Position numbers and translations under genes: made by a program | Part shown: positions 7,958 through 17,600 of the stretch, one piece after another | How the letters are laid out: every line of letters begins with the position of its first letter | Position numbering within the stretch: position 1 is the stretch's first letter | Assembly (NCBI RefSeq): GCF_008271805.1 | Contig: NZ_VSRY01000166.1 | Location: forward strand, 117,354 to 181,353 | DNA length: 64,000 bases | Direction: 5' to 3' | From: Streptomyces sp. TRM49041 | Lineage (GTDB): Bacteria; Actinomycetota; Actinomycetes; Streptomycetales; Streptomycetaceae | Notes under the pieces: generated by a model | Database searches by the model: none | What the model saw: the letters and a program-made list of their open reading frames with translations, nothing else | What the model was told of the DNA's origin: nothing

Positions 7958-9988
7958 CTACAGGGGTACGACGGTGACTTCGGTCGCCTTCACGCTCACC
8001 CACACCTCGGCGTCCTCCACCAGGCCCAGGTCCGCCGCTGCCGCCGGGGTCACCTCGGCGACCACGTCGTCCGGTGCCCCGGGGGCCCCGGAGACGAGGA
8101 CCCGCAGCCGTGCGCCGTGCGCGGTCAGCTCCCGTACGGTGCCCCGCCACACGTTGCGCGGGCTGCCCGAGGGGCGCACCCCGTGCAGGGACACCGCCTC
8201 GGGCGGGACCACCGCGAGAGCGGGCGTGCCCTCGGCGGGCGACGGGTCCGCGGCCGTCACCAGCCGGGCGCCGCCCGCCACGTCCAGGCCGCCGTCCCGT
8301 ACGGTGCCCGGCCAGGCGTTGCGGCCCAGCATGCGCGCGACCCACGGCGAGCGCGGGTGCCGGGCGACCTCGGCGGGCGAGGCGTACTGCACCAGGCCGC
8401 CCTCCTCCAGTACGAGGACCCGGTCGGCCAGCGACACGGCCTCCACGGGGTCGTGCGTGACGATCAGGCATACGCCGGGGAACCCGGCCAGATGCTGCCT
8501 CAGCGCGTGCCGTACGCGCGCGCGGGTCGTCTGGTCCAGGGCCGCCAGCGGCTCGTCGAGCAGCAGCAGCCGGGGCCGCGCGGCCAGCGCCCGGGCCAGG
8601 GCGACCCGCTGGGCCTGGCCGCCCGAGAGCTCCCCGGGCCTGCGGTGCGCGAGATGGCCCACCCCGAGTCGGTCCAGCCGTTTCTGGGCCTCCACGCGCG
8701 CGTGGGACCGGGAGACGCCCTGCGCGCGGAGCCCGTAGGCGGTGTTCGCCAGCGCCGACAGGTGCGGGAAGAGCGCCCCGTCCTGCGGCACCCACGCGAT
8801 GCCCCGCCGGTGCGGCGGCACCCCGGCCAGCTCACGTCCGTCGAGGCGCAGGGACGTCACCGTGGCGCGCGGTGTCAGGCCCAGCAACGCGCGCAGCAGG
8901 GTCGTCTTGCCGGCGCCGTTCGGCCCCACGACGGCGACGGTCGTCCCGGCCGGTACGTCGAGGTCCAGAGCGGTCGCCCCGGTCACCTCGGCCGTCAGCG
9001 GCCACGAGCCCCCGGCGGGGTACGTCCCGCCCACCCCGGCGGAGGCGCCGCCGGCCGTCTCGGCGCCTGTCGCACCGCCGCGGGCCACGGTGTCCCCGTC
9101 CGCGTCTCCGCCGGCCCGGGAGGGGACGTACTCCGTACCGCCGGCGTCGGGTTCCGACGCGCCCGTCGGCCCTCCAGGAGCCCGGGCCCCGGCCGTCCGC
9201 GCCGCCCCGCCCAGCCAGCGGCCCCGCAGCGCGACCAGCACCGCCGTCGCGACCACGAGCAGGAGCAGTGACACCGCGACGGCGCCCTCGGGGTCGTTCT
9301 GGAGCAGCAGATAGACCTGAAGGGGCAGGGTCTGCGTCGTGCCCGGCAGATTGCCCGCGAAGGTGATCGTCGCGCCGAACTCGCCCAGTGCCCGGGCCCA
9401 GCACAGCGCTGCCCCCGCCACCAGCCCGGGCCCGACCATCGGCACGGTCACGGTGAAGAACGTACGCAACGGCGCGGCACCCAGCGACGCCGCTGTCTCC
9501 TCATAGCGCGGGTGCAGCCCGGCCAGCGCACCCTCCAGGCTGATCACCAGGAACGGCATGGACACGAAGGCCGCCGCCACCACCGCGCCCGCCGTCGAGA
9601 ACGGCAGCGTCACCCCGAACCAGTCCGCGAGCACCCCGCCCAGCAGCCCGCGCCGCCCGAACCCCTGCAGCAGCGCCACACCCGCCACGGTGGGCGGCAG
9701 CACCATCGGCAGCATCACCAGGACCCGTACCAGGGCCTTGCCCGGGAAGTCCACGCGCGCCAGCACCCACGCCAGCGGTACACCGAGCAGCAGCGACAGG
9801 ACCAGCGCCCAGGCGGACACCACCAGCGACAGCCCGAGCGCCTCACGCACGGCGGGCGTGGTCAGCCGCTCGGCGAGCGTCCCCCACGGGGCGTGCGCCA
9901 GCACACCCGCGAGCGGCAGCAGCAGGAACACCACCGCCACCAGGGCGGGGACGGCGAGCGTGGCGGGCACCCGCCGGGTGGTGCTCAT
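7958..9988 (-). CDS. modBC: Fused molybdate ABC transporter permease-ATPase ModBC
   Basis: 676 residues joining two subunits. Residues 1-255 form a five- to six-span permease with the EAA-type loop EETAASLGAAPL near 163. A Gly/Ala-rich linker runs from 258 to 330. The ATPase follows with Walker A GPNGAGKTT (355-363), signature LSGGQAQRVALARA, Walker B LLLLDEPLAALD and switch VTHD. The C-terminus ends in a molybdate-binding TOBE-like region. It imports molybdate delivered by ModA. The ATG at 9988 overlaps the modA stop (ATGA). The fusion fixes permease and ATPase stoichiometry. Confidence 0.9.
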   Translation of the reverse strand: MSTTRRVPATLAVPALVAVVFLLLPLAGVLAHAPWGTLAERLTTPAVREALGLSLVVSAWALVLSLLLGVPLAWVLARVDFPGKALVRVLVMLPMVLPPTVAGVALLQGFGRRGLLGGVLADWFGVTLPFSTAGAVVAAAFVSMPFLVISLEGALAGLHPRYEETAASLGAAPLRTFFTVTVPMVGPGLVAGAALCWARALGEFGATITFAGNLPGTTQTLPLQVYLLLQNDPEGAVAVSLLLLVVATAVLVALRGRWLGGAARTAGARAPGGPTGASEPDAGGTEYVPSRAGGDADGDTVARGGATGAETAGGASAGVGGTYPAGGSWPLTAEVTGATALDLDVPAGTTVAVVGPNGAGKTTLLRALLGLTPRATVTSLRLDGRELAGVPPHRRGIAWVPQDGALFPHLSALANTAYGLRAQGVSRSHARVEAQKRLDRLGVGHLAHRRPGELSGGQAQRVALARALAARPRLLLLDEPLAALDQTTRARVRHALRQHLAGFPGVCLIVTHDPVEAVSLADRVLVLEEGGLVQYASPAEVARHPRSPWVARMLGRNAWPGTVRDGGLDVAGGARLVTAADPSPAEGTPALAVVPPEAVSLHGVRPSGSPRNVWRGTVRELTAHGARLRVLVSGAPGAPDDVVAEVTPAAAADLGLVEDAEVWVSVKATEVTVVPL

Positions 9989-10797
9989 GGCGTCTCGAAC
10001 CCGGCCTCCGCCAGCAGTTCCCGCGCCTCCGCCGACCGCAGCCACGCCACGAAGGCCCGCGCGGCCTCCGCGTCCGCGGCGGAGTCGAGCGTCGCCGCCG
10101 GGTAGGAGGCGACGGCGTTCCGCGCGTCCGGGACGGCCACGGTGTCCACGCCGCCACCCGCCGCGGCCGCGTCGGTCACGTACACGAGCCCGGCGTCCGC
10201 CTCGCCGAGCTGAACCTTGCTGAGCACCGCGCGGACGCTCGGCTCCTGCGAGACGGGCCGCACCGCCACCCCCGCCTTGTCGAGGATCTGCCTGCTGTAG
10301 CGGCCGACGGGCACCTCGGGCGCGGCGAGCACCACTTTCAGCCCGCTCCGGGAGAGGTCGTCGAGGCCGGTGATGTTCTCGGGGTTGCCCTTGGCCGTGG
10401 CGATGGTGAGCCGGTTGCGGGCGATCACGACGGGCTCGCCGGTCTCGTTCCGCAGACCGTCCATGGTCAGGGTGTCGGCGGTGACGACGACATCGGCCGG
10501 GACTCCCTGGCGTACCTGCGAGGCCAGTTCCTGGGACCCGGCGAAGGAGAAGGCGATCTCGGTGCCGGGGTGCGCCTTCTCGTAGGCGGTCCCGATGCCC
10601 TCGAACACGTCCGTCAGGGACGCGGCGGCCAGCACGGTCACCCTGCCCCGGTCGGGCCCGGGGCCGCCGCAGGCGGCCAGGGGCAGCAGCAGGGCCGCGG
10701 CGAGCACGGAGCCCGCGACACGGCGCAGGTTGCGGCTCAGACGCGGGGCGCGGGGCGCGGGGCGCGCGGGGCCGTCAGACACGGTCGATGTGGACAT
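9985..10797 (-). CDS. modA: Molybdate-binding lipoprotein ModA
   Basis: 270 residues. The N-terminal signal ends in lipobox LAAC near residue 43. Mature ModA motifs are VLAAASLTDVF, FAGSQELASQ, GVPADVVVTAD and the C-terminal ARAFVAWLRS. It captures molybdate or tungstate outside the membrane and passes it to ModBC. It overlaps the regulator gene by 23 bases if the ATG at 10797 is used. A GTG at 10782 would reduce the overlap to 8 bases, and neither has a good ribosome site. The signal region contains a PRAP-type repeat coded by a G-run array on the opposite strand. Confidence 0.9.
   Translation of the reverse strand: MSTSTVSDGPARPAPRAPRLSRNLRRVAGSVLAAALLLPLAACGGPGPDRGRVTVLAAASLTDVFEGIGTAYEKAHPGTEIAFSFAGSQELASQVRQGVPADVVVTADTLTMDGLRNETGEPVVIARNRLTIATAKGNPENITGLDDLSRSGLKVVLAAPEVPVGRYSRQILDKAGVAVRPVSQEPSVRAVLSKVQLGEADAGLVYVTDAAAAGGGVDTVAVPDARNAVASYPAATLDSAADAEAARAFVAWLRSAEARELLAEAGFETP
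10745..10771 (+). other. Potential G-quadruplex in the 5' part of modA
   Basis: On the plus strand four runs of GGGG (10745-10748, 10752-10755, 10759-10762, 10768-10771) are separated by loops of 3, 3 and 5 bases. This satisfies the canonical quadruplex pattern. It lies in the DNA strand opposite the modA message, about 50 codons or fewer from the start. Confidence 0.5.
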
Positions 10798-11170
10798 TGG
10801 TCGACTTCACCCGTGCCACCGCCTCGACACCCACCTCCAGGCCGAGCTCCTCGACCGCCTCCCGGGTGAGCAGGGACACCAGCCGGTGCGGACCGGCCTG
10901 GATCTCCACCTGCGCGGCCACATCGCCGAGCTTCACGGCGGTGACGATCCCCGCGAACGCGTTGCGCGCGCTGGTGTACGGCACATCGCCGGATTCGTCG
11001 GCCTGATGGGCCAGCTCGACCGCGAACGCGGCCAGGTCAGGTCCGTCGACGAGCCGCCTGCCCGCCGCGTCCCGGCGCGTGGGCAGCCGGCCTGCGTCCG
11101 CCCAGCGGCGCACCGTGTCGGCGCTGACGCCGAGCAGCTTGGCCGCTCGCTGAGTGGTGTAGGAGCGCAT
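10775..11170 (-). CDS. Molybdenum-responsive regulator: MerR-like HTH plus Mop domain
   Basis: 131 residues. Residues 1-50 form a helix-turn-helix (TTQRAAKLLGVSADTVRRW, then GRLPTRRDAAGRR) of MerR/excisionase type. Residues 65-131 form a Mop/TOBE molybdate-binding domain beginning SARNAFAGIV and ending KSTNVHIDRV. It heads the modA-modBC operon, so it probably senses intracellular molybdate and controls uptake. The ATG at 11170 lies inside a perfect palindrome and has no ribosome site. An ATG at 11188 is an alternative giving 137 residues. Confidence 0.85.
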   Translation of the reverse strand: MRSYTTQRAAKLLGVSADTVRRWADAGRLPTRRDAAGRRLVDGPDLAAFAVELAHQADESGDVPYTSARNAFAGIVTAVKLGDVAAQVEIQAGPHRLVSLLTREAVEELGLEVGVEAVARVKSTNVHIDRV

Positions 11171-11205
11171 ATGCGGCAATGTAGGCATGAGGGCATCGCA
11201 GATGC
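11166..11205 (-). promoter_or_regulatory. Palindromic operator candidates before the mod regulator
   Basis: CGCATATGCG (11166-11175) is a perfect 10-bp palindrome containing the start codon. GCATC-GCA-GATGC (11193-11205) is a second inverted repeat 17 bases away. Recurrent GCAT/ATGC half-sites fit autoregulation by the Mop protein. Confidence 0.4.
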
Positions 11206-11298
11206 AAGCGGCTTCGGCGCATCCTCCTGGCGGATGCGGCCGGGCGTCATATGAAGCGACGAACCGCTGCCGCGCTACGGCGCTTCTGCGCTGCCGCG

Positions 11299-14082
11299 CT
11301 AGAGCGCGCCCTTTCGCGTGAGGAAGTTGAACGAGAACCAGCCCGGCAGCACCGGCAGCCACAGTGTCAGCAGCCGGTACAGCAGCACCGCGGGCGCCGC
11401 GACCTCCTTCGGCACCCCGGCCAGCACCAGACCGGCCAGCAGCGCACCCTCGACGGCGCCGACACCGCCCGGGGTGGGCGCGGCCGAGCCCAGTGCGTTG
11501 CCCGCCAGGAACACCACGGCGAGGCTCGCGTAGCTCAGCGGCTGCTCGCCGCCCGTGAACGCCCTGACCGACGCGTCCAGACACAGCACGAACATCGACG
11601 TCAGGAGCAGCATCCCGCCGATGCCCGTGAGCAGCTTCACCGGGCGCTGCAGCACGTCCAGCATGCGCGGCACCACACCGGCGAACAGCGAGCGCAGCCG
11701 CGTCGACACGAACTTCCGCAGCGCCGGGATCGCCGTGACGACCAGCACGAGCACGGCGATCGTGAGCAGGCCCGCGATGACCGTACGGGACGGCGTGAAG
11801 TCGTCCTGCGACCGCTCCGTGCCGGTCAGATAGCCGAAGGTGAGCAGCAGCAGGATGTGCGCGCCGAGCCCGAACAGCTGCGACGCCCCGACACTCGAGA
11901 CCGCCAGCCCAGGGCGTACCCCGGACCGCTGGAGGAACCGGGTGTTGAGCGCCACGCCGCCGACCGCCGCCGGTGCGACGATCTTGACGAAGGAACCGGC
12001 GATCTGGGCGACGACCGTCCGCAGGAACGAGACACGCTCGGGCACGAAGCCCAGCAGGGCCATGGCCGCCGCCAGATAGCTGAGCGCCGAGAAGATCAAC
12101 GCGGCGGTGACCCAGCGCCAGTCCGCGTCGCGGATCGTCGACAGCGGGATGCTGGCGATCTGCGACAGCAGGAAGTACGCGGCGATGGCGCCCGCGATGA
12201 GGCTGATGAGCGTACGGGGCCTGATCCGCTCAAGGCGGACCGGCTGCACCGGGGCCTGCGGCCTGATCAGCAGCACGTGGCGGCGGATCTGAGCGAGCAG
12301 ATCCTCCTCGCGGGCCTCGTGCAGGGCGTCCTCCAGCGCCCGCTTCTCGGCCTGCTTCTCCGCCCGCATCGCCTTGCGCTCGGCCTTGGAGCCCGCCTCG
12401 CCGGCCGCGTGCGACGCGTCGAGGCGGGCCTCCTTGGCGGCCTCGGACGCCTTCAGTACCGCCTCGCGCTCCCGCTGCGACCGCTCGCGGGCGAGCTTGC
12501 GCAGGGTGGCGCGGGTCGTCCGGCTGAGCGCGATCGGCTGGAGCAGCGGCAGACAGTCGGCGACCCGGTCGGGGCCGAGTACCTCCACGGCGGCGGAGAC
12601 CGCCCGTTCCGCGCCCACCCGCAGGCCGAGCGTGGTCAGCAGCTGCGCCGTGTCCATCCGCAGGACCAGATCACCGGCGGCGATCTCCCCGCCCCGCAGA
12701 TCTGTGATGATCAGTTTGCCGGAACGATCCACCAGCAGGGCGTCGCCCGTCAGCCTGCGGTGCGCGATCCGCCGCGACTGCAGCGCACGGACCTGCTCCC
12801 AGCAGCCGCGCACCACCTGGTCGGTGATCTCCTCGTCCGTCAGCGCGTCCAGCGGACGGCCTTCCCGGTGCTCGTACACCAGCATCACGGCGTCCGGGCC
12901 CAGCTCGGAGGTGGCGATCAGCTTGGGCGCGTTCGCACCCGCCGCGATCGCCGCGTACGCGAGGAGCGCCTCCTGCTCCAGGGTCTGGCGCAGCGACTGG
13001 ATGGACCGGCGCGTGGTGAAGCCGCGCAGCGTCATGCGGCGCCACAGCCGGTAGAAGAATCCGTGCGCCTGCTGCTCCCGGTCGACGACCGTGACGTCGA
13101 GCGGCGAACCCTCCTCCAGGGTGACCAGATAGCGGCGGCCCCGGTCGCCCTGTTCGGCGGTCTCCGGCAGGCCCTCGGTGCGCATCGCCGAGACCGGGCG
13201 GAACCCGACGTGGCGCAGGCCCGCCAGAAGCGTCTGGCCGGTGGGGCGGACGTTGGGGGCGCCGACCGTGTAGAGGGTGCCGTACGCGACCGTCCAGCCG
13301 ATGAGGATGGTCAGGATGATCGAGAGGGGCGTCGTGTAGCCGGCCACGAGCATGGTGAACGCGTCGAGCAGCAGGACCACCCACAGGACGAAGCGCCAGC
13401 GCGGTCTTCTCGCCATGCCGACGGCCGACATGTAGGCGATGACCGGTGCCAGGTAGCCGTGGACGGGGTCGGTCAGGCCGCCGCCGCTCTGCGGCTGCGT
13501 GAGCGCGTCCTGGATGGCGGTGGGCGCCACCCGGGCCACCCACAGGTCGGTGGCGAGGGTCACGCCGTGCGCGAGTACGGCGGCGAGGACGCCGTCCGCG
13601 ATACGCAGGCCGTCGCGTTTGATCAGCCGTTCGATCGCGAACGCCACGGGCACCAGCAGCACGGCGATGCTGGAGACGAGACCCGCGACCTTGACGAACA
13701 CGTCGGGAGCCTGGCCGGTGCCCTTGCTGATGTCCTGTTCGAGACCCGATGTGGTGCCGCTGGCGAAGGCTGCGATGGCGATGACGACCGCGATCGCGAG
13801 AACGCCGACGAGCAGGCGCAGCAGGTCGGAAGGACGGTGCACACGCGCGGCGAGCAGCGGCTCGTCACCGGAGAGGCGGTCGTTGTCCGGCTCCCCGGAG
13901 CCCGGACCGGAGCCCGGGGAGAACACCGGGACCGGGCCGTCGGCCCGGCCGCCGTTCTCCCCGCCGCCGTCGGTCCGCAGGGCGGCGTTCGGGCGCGGCT
14001 CGGCCCCGGCAGCGCTCGCCATGTCGGCAGGCCGCACGTCCTGTCCCTTCGCCTTCTCTGTGTCTTCTTGATCTCGTATCAC
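11299..14082 (-). CDS. Flippase-like UPF0104/LPG-synthase-TM membrane protein with kinase-like middle
   Basis: 927 residues in three parts. After a low-complexity N-terminus come about five membrane spans (residues 85-285). A soluble middle part of about 330 residues resembles an atypical kinase fold (AVMLVYEHREGRPL, then LLVDRSGKLIITDLRGGE). A Lys/Glu/Ala-rich helix near 560-620 follows. The C-terminal seven to eight spans contain the UPF0104 features GSFVKIVAPAAVGGVALNTR and GGVGAVEGALLAG. Relatives flip or modify lipids or glycolipids, but the substrate here is unknown. The GTG start at 14082 lacks a strong ribosome site, and an ATG at 14022 is possible. Confidence 0.8.
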   Translation of the reverse strand: MIRDQEDTEKAKGQDVRPADMASAAGAEPRPNAALRTDGGGENGGRADGPVPVFSPGSGPGSGEPDNDRLSGDEPLLAARVHRPSDLLRLLVGVLAIAVVIAIAAFASGTTSGLEQDISKGTGQAPDVFVKVAGLVSSIAVLLVPVAFAIERLIKRDGLRIADGVLAAVLAHGVTLATDLWVARVAPTAIQDALTQPQSGGGLTDPVHGYLAPVIAYMSAVGMARRPRWRFVLWVVLLLDAFTMLVAGYTTPLSIILTILIGWTVAYGTLYTVGAPNVRPTGQTLLAGLRHVGFRPVSAMRTEGLPETAEQGDRGRRYLVTLEEGSPLDVTVVDREQQAHGFFYRLWRRMTLRGFTTRRSIQSLRQTLEQEALLAYAAIAAGANAPKLIATSELGPDAVMLVYEHREGRPLDALTDEEITDQVVRGCWEQVRALQSRRIAHRRLTGDALLVDRSGKLIITDLRGGEIAAGDLVLRMDTAQLLTTLGLRVGAERAVSAAVEVLGPDRVADCLPLLQPIALSRTTRATLRKLARERSQREREAVLKASEAAKEARLDASHAAGEAGSKAERKAMRAEKQAEKRALEDALHEAREEDLLAQIRRHVLLIRPQAPVQPVRLERIRPRTLISLIAGAIAAYFLLSQIASIPLSTIRDADWRWVTAALIFSALSYLAAAMALLGFVPERVSFLRTVVAQIAGSFVKIVAPAAVGGVALNTRFLQRSGVRPGLAVSSVGASQLFGLGAHILLLLTFGYLTGTERSQDDFTPSRTVIAGLLTIAVLVLVVTAIPALRKFVSTRLRSLFAGVVPRMLDVLQRPVKLLTGIGGMLLLTSMFVLCLDASVRAFTGGEQPLSYASLAVVFLAGNALGSAAPTPGGVGAVEGALLAGLVLAGVPKEVAAPAVLLYRLLTLWLPVLPGWFSFNFLTRKGAL

Positions 14083-14180
14083 CAGTCACCGCCCGGAAGA
14101 TGGTGGCATGACCGGGAGGTGCGGGAGAGCATCAGGGTGTAATGCCCGCGTTCTCGGACCCGTGGTGCAGGATGGACCGG

Positions 14181-14591
14181 ATGACTGCTGACGAGTACCC
14201 CGACCGGCTTCCGGAGTACGCGGAGCGCGTGCTCGAGGTCGCCGAGCTCATCCCGCCCGGCCGGGTTATGACGTACGGGGACGTCGCCGAATGGCTCGGC
14301 GAGGGCGGCCCCCGTCAGGTGGGCCGGGTCATGGCGCTCTACGGTGGCGCGGTGCCGTGGTGGCGTGTGGTGCGGGCCGACGGCCGGCTGCTGCCCGGGC
14401 ACGAGCAGCGGGCTCTCGGCCACTACCGTGAGGAGGCCACGCCCCTGCGGGAGGCCGCGTCGGCACACGGCGGCGCGTCCCGTCTGCCCCGCCTCGACAT
14501 GAGGCGGGCCCGGTGGGACGGCGTGGCCGGCGTCGGCGGCGTCGATGGCGGGGACGCGCGCGACACCGGGCATGCGATGGCTCACAATTGA
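14181..14591 (+). CDS. Alkyltransferase-like (ATL) DNA-base-flipping protein
   Basis: 136 residues with the MGMT C-terminal fold (PPGRVMTYGDVAEWLG, RQVGRVMALYGG). Where MGMT has the acceptor Cys in PCHR, this protein has PWWR (P59-R62). It cannot accept alkyl groups and belongs to the ATL class, which binds O6-alkylguanine and hands it to nucleotide excision repair. An extra about 30-residue Gly/Asp/Arg tail follows. AGGA is 8 bases before the ATG at 14181. In-frame ATGs at 14142 and 14172 are possible. It sits directly before the adnBA helicase-nuclease genes. Confidence 0.85.
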   Translation: MTADEYPDRLPEYAERVLEVAELIPPGRVMTYGDVAEWLGEGGPRQVGRVMALYGGAVPWWRVVRADGRLLPGHEQRALGHYREEATPLREAASAHGGASRLPRLDMRRARWDGVAGVGGVDGGDARDTGHAMAHN

Positions 14592-14673
14592 CAGCTTCCG
14601 CCATCCGGCGGGGCCGCGCCCCTTCTCCACCGCTTCCTCACCCTCAGCACACCCACCAGGACCGGCGATCCAC

Positions 14674-17600
14674 GTGAGCTCCTCCTCCACCACCCGGCGC
14701 GTGCCGTACCAGGACCAGGTACGGCAGCGGGGGCCGGGCGCGTACCGGCTGGTGCGTACCCCGCCGGACCCGGTGACTCCCCCTCTCCTGGACGCAGCGC
14801 AGCGTGCGGTGGTTGACCACCCCGGCGGGCCGCTGCTCGTCCTCGCCGGGCCTGGCACCGGCAAGACGACGACGTTGGTCGAGGCGGTGGCGGCGCGCGT
14901 CGCACAGGGCACCGACCCGGAGCGCATCCTCGTCCTCACCTTCAGCCGCAAGGCCGCCGTCGAACTGCGCGACCGGATGGCCGCCCGGCTGCACGGCACG
15001 CGCAGCCCGCAGGCGACGACCTTCCACTCCTACTGTTACGCCCTCGTCCGCGCCCACCAGGACGCCGACCTGTTCGCCGAGCCCTTGCGCCTGCTGTCCG
15101 GCCCCGAGCAGGACGTCACCGTCCGCGAGCTCCTGGCGGGCCAGCTGGACCTGGAGCGGGACGGGCTTGCCCGCATCCACTGGCCCGACGAACTGCGGGC
15201 CTGCCTCACCACGCGCGGCTTCGCCGACGAGGTACGCGCCGTGCTCGCCCGCTCCCGCGAACTGGGCCTGGGCCCGCGCGCCCTGGCGGCGTTCGCGGCG
15301 CGCACGGGGCGGCGGGACTGGTCGGCGGCCGCCGCGTTCCTCGCCGAGTACCTGGACGTCCTCGACATGCAGGGCGTCCTCGACTACGCCGAGCTGGTGC
15401 ACAGGGCGGTGCTCCTCGCCCGGAGCGTGACCCTGCCCGAGTACGACGCGGTCTTCGTCGACGAGTACCAGGACACCGACCCGGCGCAGGTCCGGCTGCT
15501 GGAGGCGCTGGCGGGGCGGGGGAGGACCCTGTATGCGTTCGGCGACCCCGACCAGTCGATCTACACGTTCCGGGGCGCCGACGTCAACGGCATCCTGGAC
15601 TTCCCGCACATGTTCCGGCGCGCCGACGGCACCCCCGCGCCGGTCGCCGTCCTGAGGACCTCACGCCGCTCGCCGTCCGCCCTCCTGTCCGCCACCCGGC
15701 TTCTCACCGGCCGGATGCCCATGCCGCGCCTCCCCGCCGACACCGTGCGCGCCCACCGGGACCTGGCACCGGTCCGCGAGGGCGGCCGGGTGGAGACGTA
15801 CACCTTCCCGACCGCTTCCACGGAGCTCGACAACATCGCGGACATCCTGCGCCGCGCCCACCTGGAGGACGGCGTCCCCTGGAACGACATGGCCGTCCTG
15901 GTCCGCGCGGGCGCCCGCTCCCTCCCGTCGCTGCGCCGCGCCCTGACGTCGGCGGGCGTGCCCCTGGAGACGGACGGGGCCGATGTGCCCCTCCGCCACG
16001 AGCCGGCCGTCGCCCCGCTGCTGACCGCCCTCCGAGCCACAGCCATGGCCGTCCTGCGCCCGACGCCGCCCGCAGGGACGGCCTCCGACCCGGCGGACAC
16101 CGCCGGAGACACGGGTGACGGCCCCGACGACGGCCATGGCGCCGCCGACAGCGCCCATGACGTTCATGCCGCCTCTGACAGGGCGGATGACGCCGACGAC
16201 GCACCCGGTGGCGCGCTGGACGACGAGGCACCCGACGACGCACCCCGCGACGCGCCGGACGACGCACCCCGCGACGCGCAGGACGACGACGCGCAGGATG
16301 ACGACGCCACCGCCCCCCGGCTCGACACCGAGACCGCGCTGACGCTCCTCGCCTCGCCTCTCGGCGGCATGGACGCCGCCGACCTCCGCCGCCTCGGGCG
16401 TGCCCTGCGGGACGAGGAGCGGGCGGCGGGCAACAAGGTGCCGCCGCCCTCCGACGTACTGCTCGCCCGCGCCCTCGCGGAGCCCGAGAGGCTCGTGGCC
16501 CACGATCCCGCCTACGCGCGCGGGGCACAGCACCTGGGGAAGCTGCTCCGGGAGACGCGCGAGCTGCTCGCGGCGGGCGGCACCGCCGAGGAGGCGCTCT
16601 GGCAGCTGTGGAACGGTACCGGCTGGCCGAACCGGCTCCACCGCGCCGCCCTGCGCGGCGGGCCCGCGGGCCGTAACGCCGACCGGGACCTGGACGCGGT
16701 GTGCGCCCTGTTCGACACCGCCGCCCGGGCCGAGGAACGTACCGGTGGGCGTGGCGCGCTGAACTTCCTTGCCGAGCTCGACGCGCAGGACATCGCCGCC
16801 GACACCCTCTCCAAGCGGCAGGCACGCCCCGACGCCGTAAGGCTCATGACCGCCCACCGCGCCAAGGGTCTGGAGTGGGGCCTGGTCGTCGTCGCCGGTG
16901 TGCAGGAGGGCCTCTGGCCCGACCTGCGGCGCCGCGGCTCCCTCCTGGAGGCCGACCGGATCGGCCGCGACGGACTCGCCGAACCGCTCACCCCCGGCTC
17001 CCTCCTCGCCGAGGAACGCCGCCTCTTCTACGTCGCCGCCACACGCGCGCGTGACCGCCTCGTCGTCACCGCGGTCAAGGCCCCCGCCGAGGACGGCGAC
17101 CAGCCGTCCCGCTTCCTCACCGAGCTGGGCGTCGAACCGAAGGACGTCACCGCCCGCCCACGCCGCCCCCTCGCCGTCGCCGCGCTCGTCGCCGAGCTGC
17201 GCGCCACCACCGTCGACCCCGACGCGTCGCCCGCCCTGCGCGACGCCGCCGCCCGCCGCCTCGCCCGGCTCGCCGCGCTCACCGACGACGAGGGCCAGCC
17301 CCTGGTGCCCGCCGCGCACCCGTACCGCTGGTGGGGCCTGTACGACCCGACCCACGCCCCCGAGCCGCTCCGCGACCGCGACCGGCCCGTCGCCCTCTCC
17401 GGCAGCGCCCTGGACCAGCTCGCCAACACCTGCGCCCTCCAGTGGTTCCTGGGCCGCGAGGTGAAGGCGGAGGCCCCCGCCACCGCCGCCCAGGGCTTCG
17501 GCAACGTCGTCCACGTACTCGCCGACGAGGTCGCCTCCGGCCGCACCCCCGCGGACCTGGCCGTCCTGATGGAGCGCCTCGACTCCGTCTGGGGCGCCCT

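Noticed and set aside
14582..14673. A damage-type or housekeeping promoter before adnB
   Set aside because: TTGACA at 14588-14593 overlaps the ATL stop, but no -10 lies at 16-19 bases and no TGTCRGT is present.
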